Below are positions 35,349 to 46,325 of a DNA stretch of 64,000 nt, piece after piece. The DNA lies in the NCBI RefSeq assembly GCF_022965805.1, contig NC_133114.1, positions 9,878,261 through 9,942,260 of the forward strand, read 5' to 3'. The notes under the pieces are model-generated. The model searched no databases. It was not told the DNA's origin and worked only from the letters and a program-made list of their open reading frames with translations. Origin of the DNA: Primulina eburnea (Eukaryota; Streptophyta; Magnoliopsida; Lamiales; Gesneriaceae). How positions within the stretch are numbered: the first letter of the stretch is position 1; the number at the start of each line of letters is the position of its first letter. The translations under genes were made by a program, and so were the position numbers.

Positions 35349-36736
35349 CCTTCAAGGCGCGACTGGTAGCAAAAGGATATACTCAAAGACAAGGAGTTGA
35401 CATTGAGGAAATCTTTTCTCCAGTTGCAATGTTCAAGTCCATAAGGATTTTGCTAGCCATAGCTGCATGGTATGACTAGGAGATATGGCAGATGGATGTT
35501 AAGACAACCTTTCTTAATGGGGATATTAAGGAAGAGATTTACATGTCTCAACCCGAAGGGTTTACATCTATCGGAAGTGAGCATATGGTATGCAAACTTC
35601 AAAGATCTATTTACGGTCTAAAGCAGGCATCTAGGAGTTGGAACCTCAGATTCGATAGTACAATCAAAGAGTTTGGTTTTACGAAGAATCCTGAGGAACC
35701 CTGTGTGTATAAGAAGGTCAGTGGGAGTGCTGTGACATTCCTGGTGTTGTATGTTGATGACATTCTACTCATTGGGAATGATGTAGGAATGTTGCAATCA
35801 ACTAAGATATGGTTAGCTAGTATGTTCTCGATGCAGGACTTGGGTGAAGCATCTTTTGTATTGGGAATACAGATCTATAGAGATAGATCAAAAAGATTGC
35901 TTGGTCTCACCCAGTCCACATACATTGATACCATCGTGAAGCGGTTCTCGATGGATGAGTCCAAGATAGGACATCTACCAATGTGTCATGGCGTGTCCCT
36001 ATCCAAGTCTATGTCTCCCAAGACTGATGCAGAGATAGCGGCGATGACAAGCATTCCTTATGCATCTGCGATTGGTAGCATCATGTATGGGATGATATCT
36101 ACACGTCCTGACGTGGCTTTTGCACTAAGTGTAGTGAGTAGATATCAATCCAACCCTGGTCTTCCACACTGGAAAGCTGTGAAAGACATCCTCAAGTATT
36201 TGAGAAGGACCAATAAATTGTTCTTGGTCTATGGGGGTGGAGAACTGAAATTGGAAGGCTATACCGACTCTAGCTTCCAAAGCGATGTCGATGACTCGAA
36301 GTCAACCTCTGGATTCATATTCATGCTTAATGGTGCTGCTGTCTCTTGGAAGAGTTCCAAGCAAGACAGTACTGCGAATTTCACCACTGAGGCAGAATAT
36401 ATTGCTGCATCAGCTGCAGTAAAGGAGGCTGTTTGGATAAGGAATTTCGTCCAAGAGTTGGGCGTCATTCCTAATGGAGTTGCTCCTGTCCCGGTGTTTT
36501 GTGACAACACGGGAGCCATTGCTCAAGAAAAGGAGCCGAGGTCTCATCAGAAGTCCAAACACGTATTGAGAAAGTACCACATCCTCAGAGAGATCGTGGA
36601 AAGAGGAGATGTCACGATTGACAAAGTCGGCTCCGCAGATAATGTTGCTGATCCGCTAACTAAGCCTTTACCTGGACCATTATTCGAGAAGCATCGCGAA
36701 TCGATGGATTTGAAGCATATGGGTAGTTGGCTCTAG
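35333..36736 (+). pseudogene. Copia pol, part 2: RT and RNase H
   Basis: In the shifted frame the text continues [20 protein letters not shown], meets a TAG at 35477-35479 (WYD-stop-EIWQMDVK) and is open from 35480 to 36736. RT shows KTTFLNGDIKEEIYMSQPEG and YVDDILLIGND. RNase H shows YTDSSFQSDVDDSKSTSG, TEAEYIAASAA and FCDNTGAIAQ. It ends HMGSWL just before the tract AAGTGGGAGAT and the 3' LTR. Confidence 0.9.
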
Positions 36737-36739
36737 TGC

Positions 36740-36750
36740 AAGTGGGAGAT
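36740..36750 (+). other. Polypurine tract of the copia element
   Basis: AAGTGGGAGAT adjoins the 3' LTR start. Confidence 0.8.
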
Positions 36751-38788
36751 TGTTAGAGTAGGTGCCCGTCGAGCCAAGTGTTGGCCGAGGGTTCTTGATT
36801 AAACTCTACGTATAAACAGTCTTTATTTTAATAATATTTGAAATTATTGTTTTGGCAAATCTTTATCTGTATACCCATGCTAGTTGCATAGATAAAGACC
36901 TTGAATATACAAATAGTAGAAAGAATATGAGATGCTCATATGATGAGTATCATGAAACTCATATTTGTAATACTGTATATTCTAAACGGTTCCTAGTCGA
37001 TTCAGCCGCCACTAAGAAGGATATAGGCCGCTCGAGTTAGAGACTAGTATCTGCGATGTGAGTACCATGTTTCATTGGTAGGGGACATTGTGATGTCCGA
37101 ACATGCAGATAGGTGCTCCTTGTAGAGAGTGCACTGAACAACCCTCCATAAAAGGACTTTCCAAGTGGTTCTCACTTATCGAGTGGAAAAGTCCTAGTTT
37201 ATGGTTGTACACCATTAGTCCTTATGACCCGTGACAACATTGAGACTCTATGTGCTAGAATTACACTTTGAATTGTTTACCGACTCTCATGGGGTCATCA
37301 GGTGGCAAGGTTGGGTGTTCTGTCGAAACATATAGGAGTCGATGCATTGTAGTCGGGGATTCACCGCTTACCTTCGGGTATGGATATCCTATGTGTTCTC
37401 ATGTATGTGTAGGTTGAAATCTCTGATCAGAGTATGGTGGTAATTATGAAAGGGGTTTCATAGATTACACCATCGATGCAACTACAACATGACACATAGT
37501 ATCGATTCATTGACAACTGTCGATAAACCAATAGTTGTCGAATCGGTCGGGATATATGAGTTGAAGGGACCGTACTGTATGCTAACCATAATTGAATGGT
37601 TCTTGCAGGCACTATCATTTGATACCTAGGAAATCATGTAAGCGATGCTGCTAGGCGTTTAACATGATTGGTTGGGTATTATCATACTTGAGTTCTGACG
37701 TTCTTGTTATCAAGGATTTGATAAGTAAGAATGGAGCAATTGGGGTATGCTCGTATAAGGACATGTTTAGTCCGAATCACATGGAGATGTGAACCCACGG
37801 CTAGTTGTATCAATGAACCATTGAGGGCCACACAAGTGCTAGCTTTCTAGATCCCGTTGAGAAGTTAAAATTGTTCAATGTGTTGAACGGCTTATAAATG
37901 AGTTTATAAGCGTAAAGAAAAATAGAAGTATGACTTCTATGAGAGAAATATAAATTTTAATTTATGGAAGTGTTCCTAAAATAAAATTTGGCCAAGTGAA
38001 TAATGTATTTGAAAATTGTGATTTTCATAAACATTATTATGGACTAAATTAAATTAACTCAAATGTTGAATTAATTAAACACTAGTGGGCCTAGTAGAGT
38101 CCAAATAATTAAATTAATTCAAGTGTTGAATTAATTAAATTAACATTGGGCCTTGTAGAGCCCAATTGGAAATAATTATTTAACTAGTGGACTTGAGTAA
38201 AATCAAGTAAAGTCTAATTGGGCTCAAATATGTTTGAGACAATTAAAAGTCCATGGGCCTTGTAAAAGTTACAAGCCCACTAGGGTTTGCATGCTTGGGA
38301 GGTGAAGGGGTGTGGATTATTTTTGATTAAAATATTCTATGGCATGCAAGACAACTTTTTCACTTTTCCCACCACCAAGACAAGTCTCCCCCCTTCTCTC
38401 CTCCACTCACTTGGCCGAACTCCTATCTCTCATTTTCTCTCAATTTTTGGTTCTTCAATTGTTGGAGAATCAATACACTTCTCTTTGAAAAATACCCTAA
38501 TTTTTCTAGATTGTTGGTGGTGGGCTTGATTTTTGAACAAGGAGTGTTCAAAGGAGGTAGCTTGTAGATCAACTCATCCATACAAGAGCTAAAGTGTTTA
38601 CACTTTAGTTGGTGCCATTCATCAACCTCAAGAGGTTGATAGGTAAAAATTCTAAAACACTCTATGAATGTCATTTTTGTGTTTTTGTATATGCTACACT
38701 AGTACAAGGGTGACCGAATTTTTTCTTGTTAAAATCGATTTTTTGAGCTTCCGTTGTGCATTCCGGTCACCTAAATCGATCCCTTTCA
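36751..38788 (+). repeat. 3' LTR of the copia element
   Basis: 2038 bp. Compared with the 5' LTR it lacks ~22 bp between two TCTAG copies (near 38508) and has an extra ~22 bp AGTACAAGGGTGACCGAATT near 38700. The two changes cancel in length. Confidence 0.93.
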
Positions 38789-38793
38789 CCTTG

Positions 38794-39790
38794 ACCATCC
38801 CATGAGAAGTTGGGGTGTTGTCTCCATCTAGAATTGTATGTATTTGAATAAGGATCATTCCTCGGAAGGTTTTGGATTCTCACTTGATTCACAGGTGCCC
38901 CTTATGGCACATAAAAAAGATTTCCATCTTGACAGTCCTTAACATAATGTTCTCCTCCACATTTTTCACAAAATATATCTTGAAGACGCATAGACGTGCC
39001 ACCCATATTCAACCCGTCCAGTTTCCTGTTCAAGACATCAAGTTGTGCAATAATAGCAGAAATGTCAGTTTTCTGGTGAACTCCTGCACTTCTTTGCTGG
39101 TTGTTCCTTTCAGATTGAGGATGATAGCTGCTAGCAGCCATCTCCTCCAGTAACTGGTATCCTTCCTCGGCCGTTTTCCGCAACAGATTTCCATAGGCCG
39201 CATCATCTATCATGGTACGATTATAACAAATTAACCCATAGTAAAAAGTTTGGACAACTAACCCAAGAGGTAACTCATGGTGTGGGCATCTTCGCAATAA
39301 ATCTTTGTAGTGTTCCTACGCCTCATAGAGTGACTCCTGCTCAAATTGAGAGAAGGTGGTCATGTCCGCTCGCAGCTTCATGGTTTTTGATGGAGGAAAG
39401 TATTTCAAGAGAAATGCCTTGGCCATATCTTCCCAAGTTGTGATGGAACCTACAGGCAAACAATTCAACCAAGATTTAGCTTTATCACGCAAAGAGAACG
39501 GAAATAAACGTAGTCTAATAGCATCATCTGAAACTCCATTAAATTTAAAAGTATCTACAATTTCTAAGAAGTCGGCGCCCCAAATTGGATAGTGTTCCGG
39601 ATCATTTGATTTATAGCTGGCTTGATCTCAAATTGGTTTGCCCTGACGGTTGGTCGCACTATACTTGGACGTGCTCCATCAAGTGACGGTTGCGCATACT
39701 CAAGCATGGGTATGCGCCTTGGCTCTTCGACCCTTAGATCTTCGTGATGCTCCTCCTCACGCTCGTTCATGTTCATTATTTCTTTAAGCC
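38794..39790 (-). pseudogene. Athila-type gag, N-terminal and middle part
   Basis: Minus strand. The N-terminal part (39564-39776) reads MNMNEREEEHHEDLR, then the conserved RPTVRANQFEIKPAINQM of Athila/Tat gag. Then come the gag domain (CPHHELPLGLVVQTFYYGL, LRKTAEEGYQLLEEMAASSY) and a zinc knuckle CEKCGGEHYVKDC (38902-39297). Stops at 39298 and 39563 split the frame. It is interrupted by the copia element. Confidence 0.8.
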
Positions 39791-39970
39791 TCTGCTGTTG
39801 TCGTCTCCTACGTAAGGTTCTTTAAATCCCGGGATCAAATATCTCTAGTTCAGACCCTAGAGACCTTGGCATGCACAAAAGAGATACCTGTAAAAAAAAT
39901 CGAATGTGTCAAACAAAGTAAAATAGAGAATGCTAAAGTAAATAATTGAAAATAAAATTGTAGATTAACA

Positions 39971-39989
39971 GTCCCCGACAACAGCGCCA
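39971..39989 (-). other. Primer-binding site of the Athila-type element
   Basis: Minus strand TGGCGCTGTTGTCGGGGAC, seven bases from the 5' LTR. This PBS type is known from Athila and Tat/Ogre lineages. Confidence 0.85.
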
Positions 39990-40420
39990 AAAACTTGATC
40001 GAGCAAAACTTGTACCGTGGAATCATCAATAAAAATATGATTTTGTCTGCTCAAAAATTAATCGCAAGTGCACGATGTCAAGTAATAGTATAATGTACAT
40101 GAGTACGAGTATCGTTCCACTGGAGACTGTGTTTGAAAATTATTATTTTCAGTTATTAAATCTTTAGCAACGAAAATTGATTTGTTGTTTTATTATTACT
40201 GTGATAAAATAAACATGCAAATAAAATTATTCAAGAATTGATTAATGAAATCTAATATCTAAAATGGTTGATTAAAAATTCAATGAGAAATGAATTTGTT
40301 GGGAATATCAGTTCACCTACCCCTCGTTAATTAATTAATTCGTTCGATAATGATATTATGCTTCCGACAGGATTTCTTATTCAAATGGACACACTCTCTC
40401 GAGCTATGCCAAACTAATTC

Positions 40421-40788
40421 TTCTGACGTTCTTGTTATCAAGGAGTTAATAAGTAAGAATGGAGCAATTGGGGTATTCTCGTATAAGGACATGTTTAGTC
40501 CGAATCACATGGAGATGTGAACCCACGGCTAGTTGTATCAGTGAACCATTGAGGGCCACACAAGTACTAGCTTTATAGATCCCGTTGAGAAGTTAAAATA
40601 GTTCAAAATGTTGAACGGCTTATAAATGAGTTTATAAGCGTTGAGAAAAATAGAAGTGTGACTTCTATGAGAGAAATGCGACTTTTAATTTATGAATGTG
40701 TTCCTAAATTAAAAATTGGCCAAGTGAATAATGTATTTGAAAATTGTGATTTTCATAAACATTATTATGGACTAAATTAAATTAATTC
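40421..40788 (+). repeat. Copia LTR segment inside the Athila-type LTR
   Basis: TTCTGACGTTCTTGTTATCA through ATTATGGACTAAATTAAATT matches 29917-30285 of the copia 5' LTR with moderate divergence. Both sides carry AATTC (40416-40420 and 40784-40788). It is an internal LTR segment, not a complete LTR. Confidence 0.85.
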
Positions 40789-41360
40789 AATATCTATTTA
40801 TCAAGAGTGAATTGCATGTCGATTTACTACTCATCCCTATCACTATGACTATCGGTGTGTATCCAATTTCATATGTCTATGTAAATTTTAGATCTATGGA
40901 TTATACTACTCATCCCTATCACATTTTATTCTCTCGAACTCAGTCGCAATATAAAAACGTTGTTAAAGTTAGCTAGACTCTAAAAACACGATAAAACAGT
41001 AGTATAATAAAGAATAACACAACAATCGAAAAGTGGATTAATTCAAATCAAAGTTGGGATAGGATCCTCTTAAATCCCAACAAATAATTAAGTTAGCTAC
41101 TCGAATGCATATTTATATTAAACAAAACAATGTTTAAATGATAAAAACTAGATTAGAAATACTATGCGTGACGAAAATGCGAGGAACGACGCCCGGAAAT
41201 TTTCGAATCTTCAACTCCAAGCGCAAAAGTTCTCTCCAACTTCTGGCGACTGCTCTAATGAAGTCTGAATACCTCAAAAACGTCCCCTCTGCCTTTCCAT
41301 ACCATCCTTATCCCCAAAATAAGGTAAGGAATCAGACAAGAAATCTTCCCAAAAATAGGT

Positions 41361-41611
41361 GGCGCTCGGGCGGTAGAATATTACCGCTCGAGCGCCACAC
41401 CTTCTGTAATTTTGCTTGGGGCAAGCGGCAGTCGCATTCGGGCGGTGGAAAATTACCGTCCGAGCGCCGAGTCATCTGTAAGTTACTTCTTGGAAAGCAT
41501 TTCTCGCGCTCGAGCGGTGGAATATTACCAACCGAGCGCCATCCTCTCTGGAGATCTGTAGCTCGAATCACCTCTCGCGCCCAAGCGGTATAATTTCACC
41601 GCTCGGGCACC
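41361..41611 (-). repeat. Four GC-rich hairpins in the Athila-type LTR
   Basis: Four inverted-repeat units of the type GGCGCTCGGGCGGTA / TACCGCTCGAGCGCC at 41361, 41433, 41505 and 41577, evenly spaced by 72 bp. Linkers contain TTCTGTAA/CATCTGTAA. The arms are nearly the same as those in the Z LTR. Confidence 0.9.
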
Positions 41612-42340
41612 GACCTTTTTTTGCCATTTTCTTCTAGGCTTGCGCACTTTGCTCCAGGTTCGATTTTCCGGTCATTTTTCCTGCAAATTTGTCACATACA
41701 AGTGAGACATGATCAAATGCAAATGTTTACTCTAAAATGAACAAAATGTAAATGAAATGAACGCATGCACAATGCCAACACACACAAACAAATGCAATAA
41801 AACATGTAAAAACCAGGTCTATCATCTGACAAAGTCGAAGTCTTGAATTTGAATCTGTCAATACTCAATCTGGAAAGGACATTCGAAATATACTGTATCA
41901 ATATACAACTTAAATCAAGACATCTCAGTCTTATCAAATTCTGACGGTACAATCTCGAAATACTGACAATACAAAATCAGTATATACCAATCTCAATACC
42001 TCATAATCAATCAACAACACAATCTGATACCAAATCTGTATAATCATAATCAAATAAAATCCGAAAAATCATAACAGTATCATAAGGTATCTGTTCTTCG
42101 ATCCGGTTTCGATTATACGATGTATAATATTTCAAGAACACCATATATTAATCATCTCTGATTCTTTCAATATCATATTTTCAAATTATATCAAAAACAT
42201 AAGAAACTCACGTCTTTGTGAAGCCTTTGTCGAGAAGAACACAGTACTGGACTCAGATCGAAATTCTGACGGACGGATCTTGCAAAATCGCACCAGAGAC
42301 TCTCAGTTATTCTTGTTGCTGATTCTGATTAACAATGAAG

Positions 42341-42342
<2 letters not shown>

Positions 42343-42373
<31 letters not shown>
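42343..42373. repeat. (AT)n microsatellite
   Basis: About 15 AT units; the 5' LTR partner has only TTATATATATTG near 48558, so this copy expanded or that copy shrank. Confidence 0.9.
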
Positions 42374-42376
<3 letters not shown>

Positions 42377-42416
42377 TGCATGTCCAAGCCATGTGGCTCA
42401 CCTCTTGTGCAGCACG

Positions 42417-42612
42417 TCTCGCGCATATGCGCGACCTCAACCAGCGCATATGCGCGAGACCTACTGGTCTCGGCAGTCATGAGTTCTTCTGCTCGCGCAT
42501 ATGCGCGATACCTACTGTCTCGGCCTTTGTCACTTGCACATGCTCGCGCATATGCGCGTCCTCTCGCGCGTATATGCACGAGGTTCTCTGCCTGCGTCGT
42601 GCATATGCGCGA
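42417..42612 (-). repeat. CGCGCATATGCGCG palindrome array (Y 3' LTR)
   Basis: About seven copies of the perfect palindrome CGCGCATATGCGCG or one-base variants, with linkers such as ACCTACTG(T/G)TCTCGG and GAGGTTCTCTGCC. Confidence 0.92.
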
Positions 42613-42741
42613 AGTGTTCTGTCCTCGCACATCACATATCACACGCTATCTCGAATCGTGCCTCAGAATGGTACTTCTATAATCAAATCAATTCATAATC
42701 AATAATCTCAGATTAACATGATATAAATCTTGGGCATTACA

Positions 42742-42760
42742 TTTCTCCCCCCTAAGATAC
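42742..42760 (-). other. Polypurine tract of Y
   Basis: Minus strand CTTAGGGGGGAGAAA directly before the LTR start. Confidence 0.8.
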
Positions 42761-42834
42761 GATTTCATCCCCGAAATCACATGCAGTCAAATCATATCAA
42801 ATAAGAAATATATAACAGAAGCTGAATAGGAAAC

Positions 42835-43440
42835 TCACATCAGTGAAATAACTCTGGTAATTTCTGTCTCATGTCTGATTCAGTCTCCCACGTAGCTTCT
42901 TCAATTTCATGACGACTCCACTGGATTTTCACAAGCGGAATAGTCTTCGTTCTGAGTTGTTTTTCTTTACGATCGAGAATCTGAATCGACTTTTCAAAAT
43001 AACTCAGAGTCTCATCCAGTTCTGCCTCGTCTGGCTGGAGAATATGTGAAGCATCAGGAAGATACTTCCGTAATAAAGATACATGAAAGATATCATGTAT
43101 TCCAGATACAGAAGACGGTAGGGCGAGTCGATAGGCACGATATCATATCTTCTCGAGAATCTCATAAGGACCAATATATCGAGGAGACAACTTCCCTTTC
43201 TTGCCAAATCTGACAATGTCTCTGAAAGGAGAAATCTTTAGAAATACTCGGTCTCCTGCCTCAAATACCAAAGGTCGACGTCGAACATTAGCATATTTGG
43301 CATGTCTGTCTTGAGCTGTCTTCATTCTTTTATGAATCAAATTCAATTTCTCTGTCATTTTTCGAATCATATCAGGTCCAATTTCAGGTCCTTAGAGATA
43401 TCATCCCAATAAAGAGGGGATCTGCAATTTTTTCCATACA
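42835..43440 (-). pseudogene. Y integrase C-terminus and chromodomain
   Basis: Minus strand. The 43143-43370 part shows RMKTAQDRHAKYANVRRR, FEAGDRVFLKISPF and [17 protein letters not shown], the integrase C-terminal domain. It then runs, with frame breaks, into a chromodomain-like VKIQWSRHEIEEATWETES (about 42850-42960) that ends in LPELFH. A 25-26 bp tandem duplication at 43421-43471 separates it from the catalytic core. Confidence 0.85.
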
Positions 43441-43471
43441 ACGCTATCTGCAATTTTTTCCATACAACGCT
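43421..43471. repeat. 25-bp tandem duplication in Y integrase
   Basis: TCTGCAATTTTTTCCATACA plus ACGCT is present twice back to back. It breaks the integrase frame. Confidence 0.9.
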
Positions 43472-44523
43472 TCAAACGGAGCAATTTCTATACTCTTCTG
43501 ATAGCTGTTATTGTACGAAAACTCACAAAGTGGCAAAGAATCTTGCCAACTAGTGTCAAAATCTAGCACTACAGCTCTAAGCATATCCTCAAATGTCTGG
43601 ATAGTCCGCTCTGACTGTCCGTCTGTCTGTGGATGATATGCGGTACTCAGATGTAACTTCGTACATAGAGCCTGCTGCAAACTGTGCCAAAATTGCGAAG
43701 TAAATCGAGGATCACGGTTTGATACAATCGAATTCGGCACTCCATGTAATCTGACCACTGCTCTGACATCGATCTCTGCCATCTGTTCATGTCTGTACGT
43801 CATATTGTGCGGAATAAAACATGTTGATTTGGTCAATGTGTCAATCACGACCCAAATCACATCACAACCTCGGAAGGAACGTGGTAGATTTGTCACAAAA
43901 TCCATGGATATATGACCCCATTTCCACTCTGGAATGGATAAGCTATGCAACAGACCTCCTGGTTTCTTTCTTTCGGCTTTTACCTGTTGGCAATTCAGAC
44001 ATCTGGAAACAAATTCGGCAATATCTGCTTTCATCTGTTTCCACCAAAACTGTCCTTTCAAATCATGGTACATCTTTCTGCCACTAGGATGAATACTGAA
44101 TCGACTACTGTGCGCTTCTGATAATATCTGTCGTTTCAAATCTGAAAAATCTGGCGCAACAAGACGATTATTTACATATAACACACTGTCACGAACCTGA
44201 TACTCGGATTGATGCCCTGCTCTGACCATCAAAATCGAGTTTTGAACATTCTGATCAACTTTCTGAGCTTCTTTAATTATCAAAATCAGCTCTGGTTCGA
44301 CTTGAGTAGCATAAAGCCTCAGTGGTTTAAAATTTGTCTCAAATACTAATTCAGATAAACAACAATCTTCAATCAAATTTGAAACACCAATCGTCGATAA
44401 GGATAAAGAACATACCTTTCGACTTAGTGCATCAGCTGCTGCATTGGACTTTCCTGGGTAGTATTTGATCTCACAATCAAAATCTTTCAGTAAATCAAGC
44501 CATCTTTGTTGCCTCATATTCAT
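43444..44523 (-). pseudogene. Y RNase H end and integrase
   Basis: Open for 359 codons on the minus strand from MNMRQQRWLDLLKDFDCEI (RNase H end, YYPGKSNAAADALSRK) through the integrase zinc finger (CLNCQQVKAERKKPGG) to the catalytic core: ISMDFVTNLP, VSNRDPRFTSQFW and DGQSERTIQTFEDM. SNRD replaces the usual SDRD of W and Z, but the second catalytic D in RDP is kept. The frame runs out at the duplication. Confidence 0.85.
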
Positions 44524-44960
44524 TTCTGACTAGGAAAATAGATATTTCAGACTCTTGTGATCAGAATAAATCTCAAATTTCTCACCGTGTAGGTAGTGTC
44601 GCCAAATCTTCAATACAAATATAATGGCTACCAATTCAAGATAATGAATTGGGTAGCGAGTCTCATGTGGCTTCAACTATCTCGAGGAATAGGCAATAAC
44701 ATGTCCTCGATGCATCAAAACACAACCCAATCCTCTGTGAGAAGCATCGCAATAAACAATAAAATCACCAGTACCTGATGGAATAGTCAACATCGGAGCA
44801 CTGGTCAATATCTTCTTCAGCTCTAGAAACTGGATTCACACTCCTCTGACCCAACAAATGGAGCATTCTTCTGAGTCATCTGAGTAATTGGCTTAGCAAT
44901 ACTGGAGAAATCTTTAATGAATCGACGATAATATCCTGCTAAACCCATAAAACTGCGTAT
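44524..44960 (-). pseudogene. Y RNase H region, frame broken
   Basis: Minus-strand translation shows [33 protein letters not shown] and ALPLT-like pieces. There are stops (for example at 44530 and near 44680) and at least one frameshift near 44830. Confidence 0.75.
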
Positions 44961-45668
44961 CTATGGCACTGATGTCGGTCTCGGCCAATAAATCACTGCC
45001 TCAACTTTGCTAAGATCGACAGAAATCTCATCTCCAGATATAATGTGACCCAGAAATACAACCAGTCTCAGCCAAAATTCACATTTCGAAAGTTTGGCAT
45101 ACAGTTTCTCAGCCCTCAGAGTTCTCAGTACAATTATCAAATGCTCAGCATGATCATTCAAATTCTTTAAATTAATCAGAATTTCATCGATAAAAATAAT
45201 CACAAAGTCATCAAGATATTTCTGAAATATGCGGTTCATCAAACCCATAAATACAGCTGGAGCATTTGTTAAACCAAATGGCATGACTATAAACTCATAA
45301 TGGCAATACCTGGTAGTGAATGTTGTCTTCGGTATATCAGAATCTCTGTCTCTCAACTGATGATATCCAGATCTCAGATCGATCTTGGAATAAATAGAAG
45401 AACCATGCAACTGATCAAATAAATCATCGATACGAGGCAAAAGATACTTGTTCTTTACCGTAGCCTTGTTAATTTGCCAGTAGTCAATGCAGAGTCTCAT
45501 TGAACCGTCTTTCTTTCTGACAAACAACACTGGAGCACCCCAAGGAGAAACACTCGGTCTAATGTAACCCTTGGCCAGTAAATCTTCTAACTGATCTTTC
45601 AACTCTTTCATTTCAATCGGTGTCATTCTGTACGGAGTTTTAGAAATAGAAACTGTACTTGGTATCAA
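44961..45668 (-). pseudogene. Y reverse transcriptase
   Basis: Open for 235 codons: [33 protein letters not shown] region, [17 protein letters not shown] block ([14 protein letters not shown]), [11 protein letters not shown], and [10 protein letters not shown] where gypsy RTs have F(I/A)DDILIYS. The second catalytic Asp of the RT box is Glu, so this copy is probably dead even where the frame is open. It begins right after a stop that ends the protease frame. Confidence 0.88.
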
Positions 45669-46292
45669 TTAAATGCTGAAATCTATCTCCCGGACTGGAG
45701 GCAAACCCGGAATCTCATCTGGGAAAATATCAGCAAACTCGCATACCACTGAAAAATTTGCCAATGATGGGCTCGATTTTAGTACATCTACTGAATACAT
45801 AAGGAATCCCTCTGCTCCTTTCTGTAATAATTGAGTCATGGATAATGCAGATATCAAAGGAATTATAGCTCTAGAACTTTTACCGTGAAATTTCCATTCA
45901 TCAGCCATTTCAAGTCTGAATCTCACAATTATCTGGAAACCATCTACGGTAGCTCTGTACTTGGTTAGCATATCAATACCGATAATGCAATCAAAATCAG
46001 ACAGCCCAAGTACAATACAATCTAACTCTATATCATGCCCGTCATACTGTAGCATACAATGTTTAACCAAATTCACGGATATCAAACCTTTCCCTAAAGG
46101 AGAAGAAACAGATACTACAATAGATAATGATTCAACAGGCAAAGCATGTATCAATGCAAATCGTTCAGAAATAAAAGTATGGGACGCACCCGTATCAATC
46201 AATACGTAATCAGGGTAACCACAAAGAGAACAGTTACCTGCAACAACATCATCTGGTGCTTGCTGGGCCTGTTCTTCAGTCAAAGCAAACAC
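45669..46292 (-). pseudogene. Y protease and linker
   Basis: Open for 207 codons: LIDTGASHTFISERFA with the catalytic D-T-G, DFDCIIGIDMLTKYRA, LLQKGAEGFLMYSVDVL and FADIFPDEIPGLPPVREIDF. It is the best match to the decayed protease remnant in X at 53480-53650. It ends at a stop where RT should continue. Confidence 0.88.
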
Positions 46293-46325
46293 TCTGGCCT
46301 GCTGTCTCGGAGGCTGTCTAACGGT

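Larger units (their letters stand above)
28974..38788 (+). mobile_element. Ty1/copia element
   Basis: Flanked by CCTTG at 28969-28973 and 38789-38793. LTRs of 2037 and 2038 bp start TGTTAGAGTAGG and end GATCCCTTTCA. Internal order is gag, protease, integrase, RT, RNase H, which defines copia. The coding frame has two nonsense codons and one frameshift, so it is a young but inactive copy. Confidence 0.95.
28555..41824 (-). mobile_element. Athila/Tat-type gypsy with deleted pol (carries a copia element)
   Basis: Minus-strand element between TTTGA (28550-28554) and TCTGA (41825-41829), an imperfect TSD. The 5' LTR is 39996-41824. The PBS is TGGCGCTGTTGTCGGGGAC. Gag remnants lie at 38794-39790 and 28748-28973. 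Only the last ~193 bp of the 3' LTR remains (28555-28747). Pol and most of the 3' LTR were removed by one large deletion whose junction is near 28747. Confidence 0.85.
39996..41824 (-). repeat. 5' LTR of the Athila-type element
   Basis: About 1829 bp, starting TGATAGACCTGG and ending TTGCTCGATCA on the minus strand. It holds GC-rich hairpins (41361-41611) and a ~368-bp segment of copia LTR sequence (40421-40788). Confidence 0.85.
41830..42741 (-). repeat. Y 3' LTR, piece 3 (LTR start side)
   Basis: Resumes the Y LTR after the Athila-type element and ends CTTGGGCATTACA at 42741. An (AT)n microsatellite (42343-42373) and CGCGCATATGCGCG palindromes (42417-42612) lie in it. Confidence 0.88.

Noticed and set aside
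42417..42612. CRISPR array for the regularly repeated palindromes
   Set aside because: The repeats are too short and degenerate, the spacers are uneven and related, and the context is a plant LTR.
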